Of a stretch of 64,000 nucleotides of DNA, positions 24,605 through 37,795 are shown piece after piece. The translations under genes and the position numbers were made by a program. The notes below the pieces were generated by a model. That model was not told the DNA's origin. It was given only the letters and a program-made list of their open reading frames with translations, and searched no databases. The DNA is from Rutidosis leptorrhynchoides (Eukaryota > Streptophyta > Magnoliopsida > Asterales > Asteraceae), in contig NC_092333.1 of assembly GCF_046630445.1 (NCBI RefSeq), positions 334,501,501-334,565,500 of the forward strand, written 5' to 3'. Each line of letters starts with the position of its first letter. Within the stretch, counting starts at the first letter, position 1.

Positions 24605-27423
24605 TATAACGACCCTCAAATTTCCAACATTTATATATCCTTTCATCATTTAATTTGCCCAAACAATATAATTAAACTTAACGATTTATCTATAATCAAT
24701 AATAGTTAAGCGTTAAAAAATTATAAAAACGTATAATTAACTTTGTGTGATAAAGGACAAGTTAATAAAAGATAAAAATAAAGGGTTAATAAACCTTTGT
24801 GAACAAAATAAATAACCTTAAACTTTGTACATTTAAATAATTAAATTTGGATAATTAAGGAACCATTTAAGCTAAATTAAAGTACAAGGACTAGAGTGAA
24901 AAAGTTAACCCTAATTCCCCTAAACCCTAGCCAAAATTTTAAGGGGTATAATTACCCTTTTGCCCTCCATATTTTTGGCCCAAAATACCTCCTCCACCTC
25001 CTCATTTAACCCTAACTTGTTCCCTAAGTATTACTTGTTAAACTCTAATTCTAGAACCCTCCAATCTCTCCTATAAATAGGGACCTAGGCTAGAGCTATT
25101 CTTGTACCAAATCATTCTTACAATTCTCTCTCAAATCTCTCCCTCCCTCTCTCCTAATTTCGGCCAAGAAGAACCGAAAATCACCACCCCATCTTCAAGA
25201 TCTTCAAGTGATCTTCAAGCAATCTTCAAAGGATCTTCATCGCGTTCTTCGTGTTCATCAAGATCTTCAAGGTGTTCTTCAAATCTTCAAGGGTTTGATC
25301 TTCATCTTCAAGTGTTCATCAACTTTTTCTTGTTAATCTTCATAGATCTTCATCAAGGTAAAACCCTAGATCCAAAACTCTTAAAGTTTACTTTTAATTC
25401 ATGTTATATTCATAATTACATTCATACTAGATCATATACAATTATATTGTTCATGTAAAAAAATAAATAAATATACATATACATACATATATGTCGAATA
25501 AAAAAATATATATAATGTATGATCTACAAACCCTAAATATCTAACCCTAATTTATTTAAACCTAATCAAATCTCATTAATTGAATATCTAGTCACTTATT
25601 AAAATTAATTAGAGTATACCAAGTATCTTTAGTTATTAAGCTTGCTAACTTGTTTTAAGTATGACTAAATTCGTATTTATTAGAACATTAATTTTTCAGA
25701 AACTGAAAAAGTCTTATTCTCTTATTTTGAGTTCATATTTAGATTCCCCTTTCAAAACCAATCAAAATGCATATAAATATCATGCGATTTGGATTAAAAT
25801 TGAGTTAGATATGGTTCAAACAATTTTTGAAGTTTCCATATAAAATAAATCCGAACTTTTTCATAAATTTTTATAACAATCATTAACTTACTTAATAAGA
25901 TAACTATTAGACATATTAAATTAATAAATTTATATTTTAAAGTTATCTTGTTTAAATAAATTTACAATATATATACACGACACATATATTGTACATATAT
26001 TATTAAAACTCTAAATTAACTTTAACCTAAACCTAATTAATTAAACCTAAACCCTAGGACATTAATTAAACCCTAGTCATTTATTACAAACCCTAATCAT
26101 TAAAATACCACTTTAATTAACTAACCCTAATTAATGAAACCCTAATACTACTTATATTATTAATTAACATGTATACAGTGTTACTATTATTAACACCTAA
26201 AACCTATTACTTATATTATAACACGTAAAGACATTTTAGGATATGTATTAGAGATGTATAGATCTTTGAACTTTCTAGACGAATGGTTTCTACGAAACTC
26301 TAGGCGGAAGGGTTTGGATTTCCGATTTAAAGGGTCCTATAGCTCAAGCCCCTAGACCTGAAATGGCCATTCGAAGGGAAAGGGGTGATTGGAAGCTTAT
26401 CTAATACGACAAGTATCCTAAAATGGAAAACACTCTTTAAGTAGAAACTTTCTAAGTATAGAAACTTACTAAAATAGGGAACCTACTAAAATAAGAAACT
26501 CTCTAAAAATGGAAACTTTCTAAAAATAGAAACTTACTAGGAATAGAAACTTAGTGAAACAAACTATACATAAACACGTACTTAAACTCAAACATGGGCA
26601 AAACACTTAACTACTCTTAAATGTCAATAGGTTGACTTTCATGCTCACTCGTTCAACTCTCTATTCTGAGGAATAACTCTCTCTCTACTTACTAAGGTGA
26701 ACTTCATAGCCCCACTTTATATTGTGCACAACTTACTTACTTTACTTGAGGTGAGACACATACTGTTTTTACTTTTTACACTTTAGACACAAGTACCAAA
26801 CTGTTAAACTATGCTATACCCGGCTATGTCCGACTAAGTCCCTACAGTGATATTTTTAATTGTTGCGGCATGCTTAATTATTGGGGGTAGGCCTATCGGG
26901 AGTAACGTCCCCGATACATTTGACTAAGTCTTTGTATTACTAGATAATGAAATTAAAACCGACAAGGACAGACACAATTTGTCATGGGGCAAACTTAAAC
27001 GTTTAGTCTAAATATCACGCTTTGGCATAACTTTAGATCCTGCGGGAGATCAACTTTACAAACTAAATCTTGTGGTCTAAAAACAACTATTCCTACTTTT
27101 GTTAAACCTATGAACTTCACTCAACCTTTTTGGTTGACACTTTAGCATGTTTTGTCTCAGGTGCTGTTTGATCAAGTATACTTATCTACTGCTTATGTGA
27201 TGCTACTTGGACTTAGGATCATGAACTATCGCATTTATTACTCTTGCATTTGAAACAATTACTTTATTGTAATTTTCATTATTGTAACGACATTTCATTT
27301 TCCGCTGCGTACTCAATAAAGCTTATTTTTTTTTATCATTTAGAATTTTTCTCGTATTATAATATGTTGGTATAATTTGATATTAGTGACGTTCCTTCCA
27401 GACCCTATTGGGAGGTCGTCACA
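24605..27423 (+). repeat. Element B LTR copy 2 (complete)
   Basis: This is the intact reference copy, 2,819 bp from TATAACGACC to GGTCGTCACA. The core promoter is at 25072. A leader rich in CTTCAAG heptamers (about 25190-25320) ends at a donor-like CATCAAG/GTAAAAC (25352-25363). A hairpin motif CAACCTTTTTGGTTG lies at 27122-27136, followed by TCTCAGG, CCGCTG and AATAAAG, a plausible RNA 3'-end signal. Confidence 0.85.
25072..25079 (+). promoter_or_regulatory. TATA box in element B LTR copy 2
   Basis: TATAAATA, identical context to copies 1 and 3. Confidence 0.65.
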
Positions 27424-27426
27424 GAT

Positions 27427-27438
27427 TGGTATCAGAGC
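27427..27438 (+). other. Primer-binding site of element B (Met-tRNA type)
   Basis: TGGTATCAGAGC begins three bases after the LTR end, complementary to initiator Met tRNA. Only this internal copy keeps it. Confidence 0.85.
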
Positions 27439-27637
27439 ATAACCAGGATGTTATAGAGAACCAGGATTGCATCTTTATGTGTGCCTTACTTGCTAGCTAA
27501 GGTGTCTTAGAAATCTAGGAAACTATAACCTTTCCTGCCTTAGACTTTGTAGCACTTAGGATTGCCTTGTAATCTTAAAACATATGCTTTACAATCTTAT
27601 CTTAAAACTGATCAAAAATCTCCTTCCTAATGTTAGG

Positions 27638-28335
27638 ATGTCTAATTCTTACCAAGCGACCAAAATGAATCTTTTCAAGCCAACCGAAAAAGATACTGAA
27701 AGGTCTTCCACTGAAAGACCAGTCCAAAGTCCACCTTATGGCTTTGGTGGTCCTCCCTCACCAAACTATAGTCCGAATACTTTACCTAATTTTCCCGATC
27801 ACCACCCAACTCCAAGACCGGAAGGCAAGGGAAAACGTCTTGAAGAAACTGGCCCGTCAAAGAAAAGATCCCGATCTCCTTCCTACGATGAAGTTGATGC
27901 CAAGTACGAGCTCATGAATCTGCGAAAAACTACCGATGACCTAATTCGCTATATTGCAAGGATCGATGTTTAAATAAAAGAAAAAGGCCTAGCGACCAAG
28001 AAGTTCATGGAGGAAAATGCTGAACTAAAGAAAGAGATCAAGTTGGTAAAGTATGAAGGTGATAGAAATACCTGATGGGGAAAGCAATCTCTCTCCTACC
28101 TAAGAGAAGATGTTGACCTTAGATTGAAGATGGAGGAAAACCGCGTGAATAATAACTTTCTATAAGGGACCACAAGTACCATGTAATCAACAATGAAGTT
28201 TCTAATCTTTATGATAATCTCGAGTTCCTGCATGAGAAACAAATGGCGAAGAATGAGAAAGTTGAGAAGATTACGAAGAAGGTTGAGGACGAGAAGAAGG
28301 AATATGAAGACTACTTCAGTCTTAATATTTCATAA
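27638..28335 (+). pseudogene. gag-like coiled-coil ORF of element B (broken)
   Basis: The likely start is the ATG at 27638 (MSNSYQATKMNLFKPTEK), 200 bp past the primer site. A Pro/Ser-rich linker and a basic cluster (KKRSRSPS) follow, then long charged coiled-coil sequence (MEENAELKKEIKLV; KNEKVEKITKKVEDEKKEYE). Stops at 27971-27973 and about 28072 and a frameshift near 28163 break it; the last part ends at TAA 28333-28335. No zinc knuckle is visible. An AATAAAATAAAG block downstream near 28430 resembles a polyadenylation signal. Position argues for gag. A captured host coiled-coil gene is an alternative. Confidence 0.5.
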
Positions 28336-28669
28336 GTTATCTTTCCAAATTCTTATCCATGTAAAGGCTATGCCTTAACTATTCCTATTTCCAACTCGTG
28401 TAATAAAGGCTTATTTAATGCCTCGTTCTTAATAAAATAAAGTGTTTTGTTAATATCATATTCATATTTATCTCGCTTAAAAATTTTTCAAACTTACGAC
28501 CTATCAGATTTATCAAACTTCAATACACCCTTATGTAGTGAAGAATCATGGTTCGCCCAACTACACCAACTCTTACCACGATGTCTGACTACGTCCATTT
28601 CCTAACTTTCACGACATCCATAACTTTCAAAGATATGAAGGTTGACCAAGTCTATAAAGACTACAACTT

Positions 28670-28900
28670 AAAACTAGCCAACCATAACTCGACAAGTTCG
28701 TAACTATTTTCATGGATGACATTTTGATATACTCCAAGAGTGAGAAGGAACATGAGCAATATTTGAAAATTCATTCTTGAACTCTTAAGAAAAAGAACAA
28801 CTCTACGCAAACTTTTCCAAGTACAAGTTTTGGCTTAAAACCGACATGTTGTCGATCGAGCTAAGATTACTGCTATCTTTAACACACTATATTAGAAATC
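28670..28900 (+). pseudogene. Reverse transcriptase scrap of element B copy 2
   Basis: The sequence reads [17 protein letters not shown], with the catalytic DD motif, then SEKEHEQYLK and, in other frames, KYKFWL and VDRAKITAI. The fragment has stops and frameshifts within 200 bp. It shows that B descends from a gypsy element whose pol is largely gone. Confidence 0.72.
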
Positions 28901-31440
28901 ATCATTGATCACATATCTTGACCTTATGAAGTGACCTTGGAATGGAAATATGAATTAGTGAAATATAATGATGGTGGCCAACGTGATTATATTTCAGTAA
29001 TTTATAGAGATATCCCAGTATCATGACGTTTGGAATAGAAAGTGAATCAAAGAAAAACTCTCAAGCTATCTGTCCAAAAACCCAAATGCAAGGGCATGAA
29101 AGGAGAAAAATGATCATCTTGATATTAGTAGTTACGAAGGACTCATTCTAATCAAACTATATATCTATCTCATTCTCATTTAACAAACTTTCATGTACCA
29201 TAAAAATTGTAAACAAACAAATCTTGAAATTTTACATTCATTTATCCTAAATGAATATCTCCTGATCATGGATACTTAATCATCACTTGTTAAATCCAGA
29301 TCCTCTATATTATTACACTTTTGGTACGACTGTTGAACCCTCAAACGTCGATATCACAAACCTCATGTTCAATTTCTATTTGAAGAATAGAATCTCCATA
29401 TGTGTAACGTTTGACTATCATAGTCAAGAAACTTCTGCACTCGTGCGCTTATAATAGACTACTTGGCACCATGTAAGTAATGGTGTCATACTCAAACAAT
29501 AACCAATTATTGTCAACTCGAAAATCAAGGGTGAAATACACCATCTCAAGTTGTGACTTGAGCTATACCCACTACCTCTGGAGAACTGCTGCAGCAACTG
29601 AATTGATTCCATCATACTTTAACGTATCCTCCTCTCGTTCCGATTTGGGCTGAATTCAAACGATCATTACATAGTTGAAAGCCACTGCTTTAGCATTTAT
29701 TATACCTGACTATACGACTGTCAGATTACTCATACCGAGTTCTCGAACTCTCATTATCACTCGAACGATTCAAAGTTGTAAATCTTATTTGAAGTCCTTT
29801 CATACATCCAAGGGATTTACTCATTTGATGATAATCACATTATCATCCTTCTTACTTTAATGTTAACATTCTGAGTCCAAGGACTCATGCCCTGATAAAA
29901 GTCAATTCATTAGTTTTCACTATCTCGAAACAATTATTACACAATTATCCTCCGAAATTTTAAAATCTTCAATCAATTTTTCTCAAACCAATAAACTCTT
30001 AAATACAAATATCCTGTTTTCCAAAGATTTCTTACACGAGTCTTTATTTTCAAGCTATCTCGGAATTTATAAAAATGATTTTTCACTTATGCAATTTATA
30101 AAATCTTATACATAAATTTAACTTTACGTACTTTGACTAGTACATATCAAATTATACTTTAGCTTCTACAAATTTCCACTTTGATTAAATCGAAATTACT
30201 TTACAAATTTCACGTAACTCTAGTTTTACTACGAACATCATTTCGTCAACTTCTCTAAAATTACCTTCACTAATTATATAGACACTTTCGCATTTTATCA
30301 ATTTACCTTTGTTTTATCAAATTAAACATTCTTTTAATCAACTCTTTTTCGTATTGTTCAAATTATTTCACGTAAATAGTACGTGATGTACATAACTCAA
30401 GTCTTACTAATAGCTCCGCTTCGTTTATATTGTTATATCAAACGTCACAACTTTTTAAAAATTACTTTGGCTCATTATTAAAACTTTCGTATTGCTCCCC
30501 AATGCGTTTGGATCACCTTTATTCTCATTCTCCGTGCAAGAACGAGACTTACCTCTTTACGTACGTCATCTCTTCCTTGCTATACTAATCATTAAAAAGT
30601 TTCTACTTCCAGTATTTCATGGATAAACTACAACGCTCTCGTAAACATCAATTCTACGATCTTTCAAACAAAGAAGCAGATGTTCCTTCATCCTATAAAC
30701 AATGATTCACATTTATTTGAATCCGCGTTTAAACTCGTAAGTAAATAATAGACCGACTCGCCATTTGTGCGAAAACACTTTTCTTACTCTGAAGGAGTTA
30801 CCTTAAACATTTATGAAGATACTCTACACATTTCTTCCTTCTTAGATTGCAACTAGATGTTATTCTAGTCAAGTCTAGATCTATGATTCGACATGAAGCT
30901 GAAATCATAAATCTTGAAGCTACATTTTGAAACTATTTCTAAAGACAAGTTCTCATGTATACTGAACGATGTCTTTTTAATCACTCAAATTATCCTGAGG
31001 TCAATGAATCCTCAACTAATGTCTCATTTATCTATTAGACATCTCTTGAAAACTAAAGGTATTATGATTACCTTCCGCAACTTGAAGCTGGTACTATCTC
31101 TAACAAACACCAGCCATACATCAAACCACGTAACTAAAATCTTTACGTACTCTACTCTATTTTATCTGCCCTACTATTGCGGCATAAAAACTCAAAATCT
31201 TAATGAGCTCAACGATACATTTCATGCTGATATAGCATCATCTTTCCTTTTAAAGGAAAACTAGTCAAATGACACTCTTGTTATTCCTTGGAAAAATCTC
31301 CGCATTTAATGCACTTTGTAAACGACCTAATAAGGTTAAGGACCATGAGATCAAATGTGTAAACAAAACAACATACTTATTGTTAACACTCACTGGAATT
31401 CACGAAAGGCCCCGATTATACCAGGGAACATGAAAATCAA
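28901..31440. other. Non-coding internal region of element B copy 2
   Basis: About 2.5 kb matching 21910-24440 of copy 1 without any recognisable domain. The frames at 29424-29615 (minus) and 30914-31264 (plus) are shared with copy 1 only because the DNA is duplicated. Confidence 0.6.
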
Positions 31441-31560
31441 ACTCTATTAAAATCCGTTGGGATTCGCGTAGCAGCCCCTAACATACATGGGAACGCGAAG
31501 ACCAAACGATACGGAAATACCTCTATCTCTTCTCAACTGTTGATGCAAACGAGAGCTTTA
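31441..31560 (+). pseudogene. Chromodomain scrap of element B copy 2
   Basis: From about 31449 the frame reads KIRWDSRSSP, a stop, then HTWEREDQTIRKY. This is the end of a chromodomain like the intact-looking one at 3235-3290 (VKVQWNSRR ... FTWEREDQM). It supports chromovirus ancestry. Confidence 0.72.
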
Positions 31561-31574
31561 CCTAAAACTTCAGG

Positions 31575-31601
31575 ACGAAGTTTCTAATAACGGCGAGGTA
31601 C
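31575..31601 (+). other. Polypurine tract region of element B copy 2
   Basis: CGGCGAGGTAC precedes the third LTR. The equivalent site in copy 1 (TGGGGAGGTAC at 24594-24604) is more purine-rich. Confidence 0.55.
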
Positions 31602-33650
31602 TATAACGACCCTCAAATTTCCAACATTTACATATCCTTTCATCATTTAATTTGCCCAAACAATATAATTAAACTTAACGATTTAACTATAATCAATAAT
31701 AGTTAAGCGTTAAAAAATTATAAAAACGTATAATTAACTTTGTGTGATAAACGACAAGTTAATAAAAGATAAAAATAAAGGGTTAATAAACCTTTGTGAA
31801 CAAAATAAATAACCTTAAACTTTGTACATTTAAATAATTAAATTTGGATAATTAAGGAACCATTTAAGCTAAATTAAAGTACAAGGACTAGAGTGAAAAA
31901 GTTAACCCTAATTCCCCTAAACCCTAGCCAAAATTTTAAGGGGTATAATTACCCTTTTTCCCTCCATATTTTCGGCCCAAAATACGTTCTCCACCTCCTC
32001 ATTTAACCCTAACTTGTTTCCTAAGTATTACTTGTTAAACCCTAATTCTAGAACCCTCCAATCTCTCCTATAAATAGGGACCTAGGCTAGAGCTATTCTT
32101 GTACCAAATCATTCTTACAATTCTCTCTCAAATCTCTCCCTCCCTCTCTCCTGATTTTGGCCAAGAAGAACCGAAAATCACCACCCTATCTTCAAGATCT
32201 TCAAGTGATCTTCAAGCAATCTTCAAAGGATCTTCATCGCGTTCTTCGTGTTCATCAAGATCTTTAAGGTGTTCTTCAAATCTTCAAGGGTTTGATCTTC
32301 ATCTTCAAGTGTTCATCAACTTTTTCTTGTTAATCTTCATAGATCTTCATCAAGGTAAAACCCTAGATCCAAAACTCTTAAAGTTTACTTTCAATTCATG
32401 TTATATTCATAATTACATTCATACTAGATCATATACAATTATATTGTTCATGTAAAAAAAAATATACATATACATACATATATGTCGATTAAAAAAATAT
32501 ATAATGTATGATCTGCAAACCCTAAATATCTAACCCTAATTTATTTAAACCTAATCAAATCTCATTAATTGAATATATAGTCACTTATTAAAATTAATTA
32601 GAGTATACCAAGTATCTTTAGTTATTAAGCTTGCTAACCTTGTTTTAAGTATGACTAAATTCATATTTATTAGAACACTAATTTTTCAGAAACTGAAAAA
32701 GTGTTATTCTCTTATTTTGAGTTCATATTTGGATTCCCCTTTCAAAACCAATCAAAATGCATATAAATATCATGCGATTTGGATTAAAATTGAGTTAGAT
32801 ATGGTTAAAACAATTTTTGAGGTTTCCATATAAAATAAATCCGAACTTTTTCATAAATTTTTATAACAATCATTAACTTACTTAATAAGATAACTATTAG
32901 ACATATTAAATTAATAAATTTATATTTTAAAGTTATCTTGTTTAAATAAATTTACAATATATATACACGATACATATATTGTACATATATTATTAAAACT
33001 CTAAATTAACTTTAACCTAAACCTAATTAATTAAACCTAAACCCTAGGACATTAATTAAACCCTAGTCATTAATTACAAACCCTAATCATTAAAATACCA
33101 CTTTAATTAACTAACTCTAATTAATGAAACCCTAATACTACTTATACTATTAATTAACATGTATACACTGTTACTATTATTAACACCTAAAACCTATTAC
33201 TTATATTATAACACGTAAAGATATTTTGGGATATGTATTAGAGATGTATAGATATTTGAACTTTCTGGACGAATGGTTTCTACGAAACTCTAGGCGGAAG
33301 GGTTTGGATTTCCAATTTAAAGGGTCCTATAGCTCAAGCCCCTGGACCTGAAATGGTCATTCGAAGGGAAAGGGGTGATTGGAAGTATATCTAATACGAC
33401 AAGTATCCTAAAATAGAAAACACTCTTTAAGTAGAAACTTTCTAAGTATAGAAACTTACTAAAATAAGGAACCTACTAAAATAAGAAACTCTCTAAAAAT
33501 GGAAACTTTCTAAAAATAGAAACTTACTAGGAATAGAAACTTAGTGAAACAAACTATACATAAACACGTACTTAAACTTAAACATGGGCAAAACACTTAA
33601 CTACTCTTAAATGTCAGTAGGTTGACTTTCCTGCTCACTCGTTCAACTCT
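31602..33650 (+). repeat. Element B LTR copy 3, left part
   Basis: It starts TATAACGACC and matches copy 2 up to GTTCAACTCT, where element C begins. The LTR resumes at 50411 (CTATTCCGAGG) and ends at 51171. TATA box at 32069-32076. Total length without C is 2,810 bp. Confidence 0.88.
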
Positions 33651-34979
33651 TGATGTTATGTGAGGTGTATATGAAATAGCTTATATTTTACTAGGAAAAA
33701 CTATTAAATACGATACAATTTTACACAAGATATTTATTTATTTATAGAATGGATATACCTAAACCTTGCTACAACACTTATAGGCAGTGTACCTAATCGT
33801 ACAGTAGTGTAGTTTTTAGTAAGTCCGGTTCGTTCCACATGGATACACTTAAACAAGCTTAACGCTATATTAGTTTTAATTTATAAAAATACAAATATAT
33901 ATAAGTAATATTATTATTATAAAAAGGGGGGTTTTTAACGTTTAATGACCGGTTTGTTGATTTTTAAAACTTTTAGTCGCAGTTAAAACCTAATGTAAAA
34001 TATTAAATAAATAAAAGACTTAATTTAAAACGTAAAGTAAATAACGATAATGAAATTGCGATAAATAAAAGTGCGATAAAATAAACTTGCGATAATTAAA
34101 TAGTACGATAATTAAAAGTGCAATTAAATACAATGACAATAAATAAAAGTGCGATAATTAGAAGTGCAATTAAATATGAAAATAAAGGAATTATGCTTAT
34201 TTAAACTTCCATAATCATGATGTTTGACGTGTTGATTTTAGTTTATTCTCATGGGTTAATTGTCCTTTGTCCTGGATTATTTAATATGTCCGTCTGGTTT
34301 TTGTCCATAACAGTCCATCAGTCATAAATATAACGTGCGAGTGTCCTCGTCAAATTATCCTTATATCCGAAGTCAAATATTCCAACTAATTGGGGACTTA
34401 AACTGTAACAAGGTCTTAATACTTTGTTTAATAATTACACCAGGATATCGACTGCGTGTAACCCAAGGTTTTAATACTTTGTTATCAATTATGCCAAGTG
34501 TCCTTGTACATAATTTCACCTCTGTTTTAATAATTCCATAGACTATTAATCCATTCCCGTGTCCGGTTAAATGAACGATTATTCGTACATATAAATATCC
34601 TGACCATCGTGTCCGATCGAGTGTATATGGTTATTTGTAAATCTTTATATTAAAATTAACAAACTATCATTTAGTTAAACAAATATAAAGCCCATTAATA
34701 GCCCATAGTCTAATTTCCACAAGTGTCGTTCTTTTGTCCAAACCTCAATTATGGTACAAAGCCCAATTATCCAAATTTAAATATTTAGCCCAACATCATG
34801 ATTACTTCGTTTTAAATAAGCATAATAATAACTTAGCTACGAGACATTAATGTAAAAAGGTTGAACATAACTTACAATGATTAAAAATAGCGTAGCGTTA
34901 CACGGACAGAATTTCGACTTACACCCTTACAACATTCGCTAACATACCCTTATTATTAGAAATTAAAATTAAAATTAAA

Positions 34980-35052
<73 letters not shown>

Positions 35053-35652
35053 ACGTATTAAGGAAGAAGAAAAAGATGTGTTTGATGTTCACCAAAAACG
35101 CGATTTTTATAGGTATGTCAGCTGCTACAGGGGCTCATGCGATCGCATGAGCTTTACTCCTCTAGGCCATGCGATCGCATGGCCAGCTGGAGAGGCTCAC
35201 ATGTCTTTGTTTTTTAGTTTGCCGACGGTTTTTATAATATAATATAATATATATATTAATTTTAAGAATTAATTATATATTATATTATATTCATGTGCAT
35301 AGTTGACTTGTAATTTTTAGTCCGTTGCGTCGAGCGTTGAGAGTTGACTCTGGTCCCGGTTCCGGACTTTCGAACGTCCTTGCGTATAATTTAATATCTT
35401 GTACTTTGCATTTTGCTTCTTGTACTCTTGTAATTTTGAGACGTTTCTTATCACTAATTGGAACCACTTTGATTGTATATTGTACTTTTGAGCTTTTTGG
35501 TCTTTTGCGTCTTCAATTCGTCGAATCTGTCTTTTGTCTTCACCTTTTATTATTTAAACGAATATCACTTGTAAATAGAACAATTGCAACTAAAAGCTTG
35601 TTTTTCTTGAGGGATAATGCTCTAAAATATATGTTCGTTTTTAGCATTATCA
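33651..35652 (-). repeat. Element C 3' LTR (2,002 bp)
   Basis: It spans TGATGTTATG to AGCATTATCA. It is longer than the partner because it keeps 261 bp between two CTTGTAA heptamers (35307-35313 and 35568-35574) that the other LTR has lost. It holds a (TA)n tract at 34986-35050 and one palindrome pair. Confidence 0.92.
35133..35184. promoter_or_regulatory. Paired 20-bp palindromes, 3' LTR of C
   Basis: GCTCATGCGATCGCATGAGC (35133-35152) and GGCCATGCGATCGCATGGCC (35165-35184), both perfect dyads, centres 32 bp apart. Function unknown; listed as regulatory by inference. Confidence 0.6.
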
Positions 35653-37795
35653 AATATTCCCACACTTGAGCGTTGCTTGTCCTCAAGCAATATAGTCTTG
35701 AAATAGACTAGAATCACTTCTTTATTGTTCACACTTTGTACATCAGTGATTTCTATACGGCGGTATAAACAATGGTAGTAACGATGTGGTTTACAGTCCC
35801 ACATGACTATAAAAGTTTAGATCCATTAAGGAAATTGGATCTTTATGAAAACATTTGATCTTTTGAAAATTAAATCTAGCTTTTACCCTAGATAAGTTTT
35901 CCGGGATAAGCCTTCACCGGTGTTTGCAAATTCTTTTTGTGGGTTTGGTGGGTTTCGTATTTGAAATTTTTAGCTCAAAACTTAAGGTTTTGTGTCACCT
36001 ACTTGCTAACCTTGTATTGGGAAAGCAACACGTCCAGTATACTTGCTCCTTATATTACCTTTCGATAAACTACCGTCCGATTGTAAAGGAAAGCGTTGAA
36101 CAAGCAACTGTTAAGGCAATGTCCCCTGACATGCTTTTAATTATGGTCTATAACGTATCGAATGCAATTACTATCCTTTGTAGGAGCAATAGTAAAGGTC
36201 ACCCTTATAATTTTCCGATCTGGCACATGGTCCTGTCTTTGACCATGCTATGCAACCACCGTTCTTACGGTTAACACCCGATTTGGTTCAGGTGACCTAA
36301 TGAATTCCAGGTGAATTCCTAGGATTTTACGTTCAATGGTAATGAATGCATTGAAAATGGGTTTTCAGAAAACAAATCGGTTTGTAATTTTGATCAAAAT
36401 ATTTTCTCGTTCAAGCTCGAGTTTAGATATCATCGAATTCCATGAGTTTGTAATTCTCAATCTTTAAGGTCGATCTCTAGGATTGAGTAATATCAGGCTT
36501 AAAAGCTGATTTTTGATCTTTAAGGAGATTATCCTTTTCTGGGGATCTGATTCATTAGTCTTATCCAGCTAATTTGCACGGCGTCCTCCCCATTTTACGA
36601 GACATATCCTCTCATAGTTAGGATAAGTCTGACCACTTGGCGACCCTGTTTTATGCTGAGGTCCGTGGATTTCCTGCCGATTTTAGTGATGACTTTTCTA
36701 GATTTTTCGTCAACCTACAGCTGGTCTGGACGATAACTTCATGACGTAAATCAAGAAGCGCGTTTCTTTTTCGGAAGACTTTACTTCCTTTTAATGATGG
36801 AATTGATTCATCGTGCAGATCCATCTTTCTTTCAAATATATTACAGCAAATCGGGTAAAACTGTTTAGTTTAGTCCAAAGCAAAAGTATCTTCATTTATT
36901 TGTTACAAAAATATGTGACTTATGTTTTAAGTAACTTGGTAAATTTTCCCACACTTTGCTTTTATTTTCTTTTATTTGTCTATTGTCCTCTATTACATTT
37001 TAAATGAATTCTAACATTTTGGTTTGTTTCTCAATTTATGTCCTTTCCAAGGTAACAATAATTTCGGTGTTAACACCTAGTTTTATCGTTCATAAATATG
37101 TATAAACATGATTTTGAATTCATTTAATTGAAAATTTTGAAAATTTTACTAGAATTGGGTAGTCAGTATATAAGACTAGGGCTGTTCTTTATTATCACAG
37201 AGCACTAGATTCTAATACAACTACTGCGTTACTAGTATTTTTAATGGTAACTAAGTGTATAAGTTAAAAATTATAAAAATCCGAAAGAATTTAACCCCTT
37301 CCCACACTTAAGATCTTGCAATGCCCTCATTTGCAAGAAATCGGTAACAATTTAAATTATTGAGGGTGATTAGCGTAGAAAAATAATTAAATTTTACCAA
37401 AGTTTCCAAACATATTGGCGTTTGTTTGCTGAATGATAAATGGTGCACATCATTTGTTCATTCCGTCTTGTTGTTACGTCACATTTGTTTTTCGTTTTGT
37501 CGTTAAAAGTTCTAGCTTTTGCTGAACTTAATGCCAGTCTTTGAAAATGCGCTGTTTTACCCTGTTTTGTACAATCGACAATATACATACAATACAAATA
37601 TAAACATGCATGGCAATTTGAAATGGGACTTAAAATCCCACTTTCAAATTTTCAAATCCTAAATGGGAAATATTAGTATACAATATTAATAAAAATGATA
37701 AAAATTACACAAATATATCCAATAACATAAGTTTAAACATGAATAAGTAAAAAGATAAGAACATAAAAATCATAAAAATAACCAATTTAACCAAA
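35653..37795. other. Element C region between env-like gene and 3' LTR
   Basis: About 2.1 kb without a supported gene. Immediately beside the LTR the minus strand reads AGTGTGGGAATATT, the likely polypurine tract. Plus-strand frames such as 35924-36274 have no recognisable motif. Confidence 0.6.

Noticed and set aside
25190..25320. CRISPR-like array of short repeats
   Set aside because: Irregular spacing, no unique spacers, plant nuclear retroelement leader.
25102..25458. 118-codon frame conserved in all three element B LTRs
   Set aside because: It opens at TTG, encodes low-complexity Ser-rich sequence from CTTCAAG repeats, and is conserved only because the LTRs are recent duplicates.
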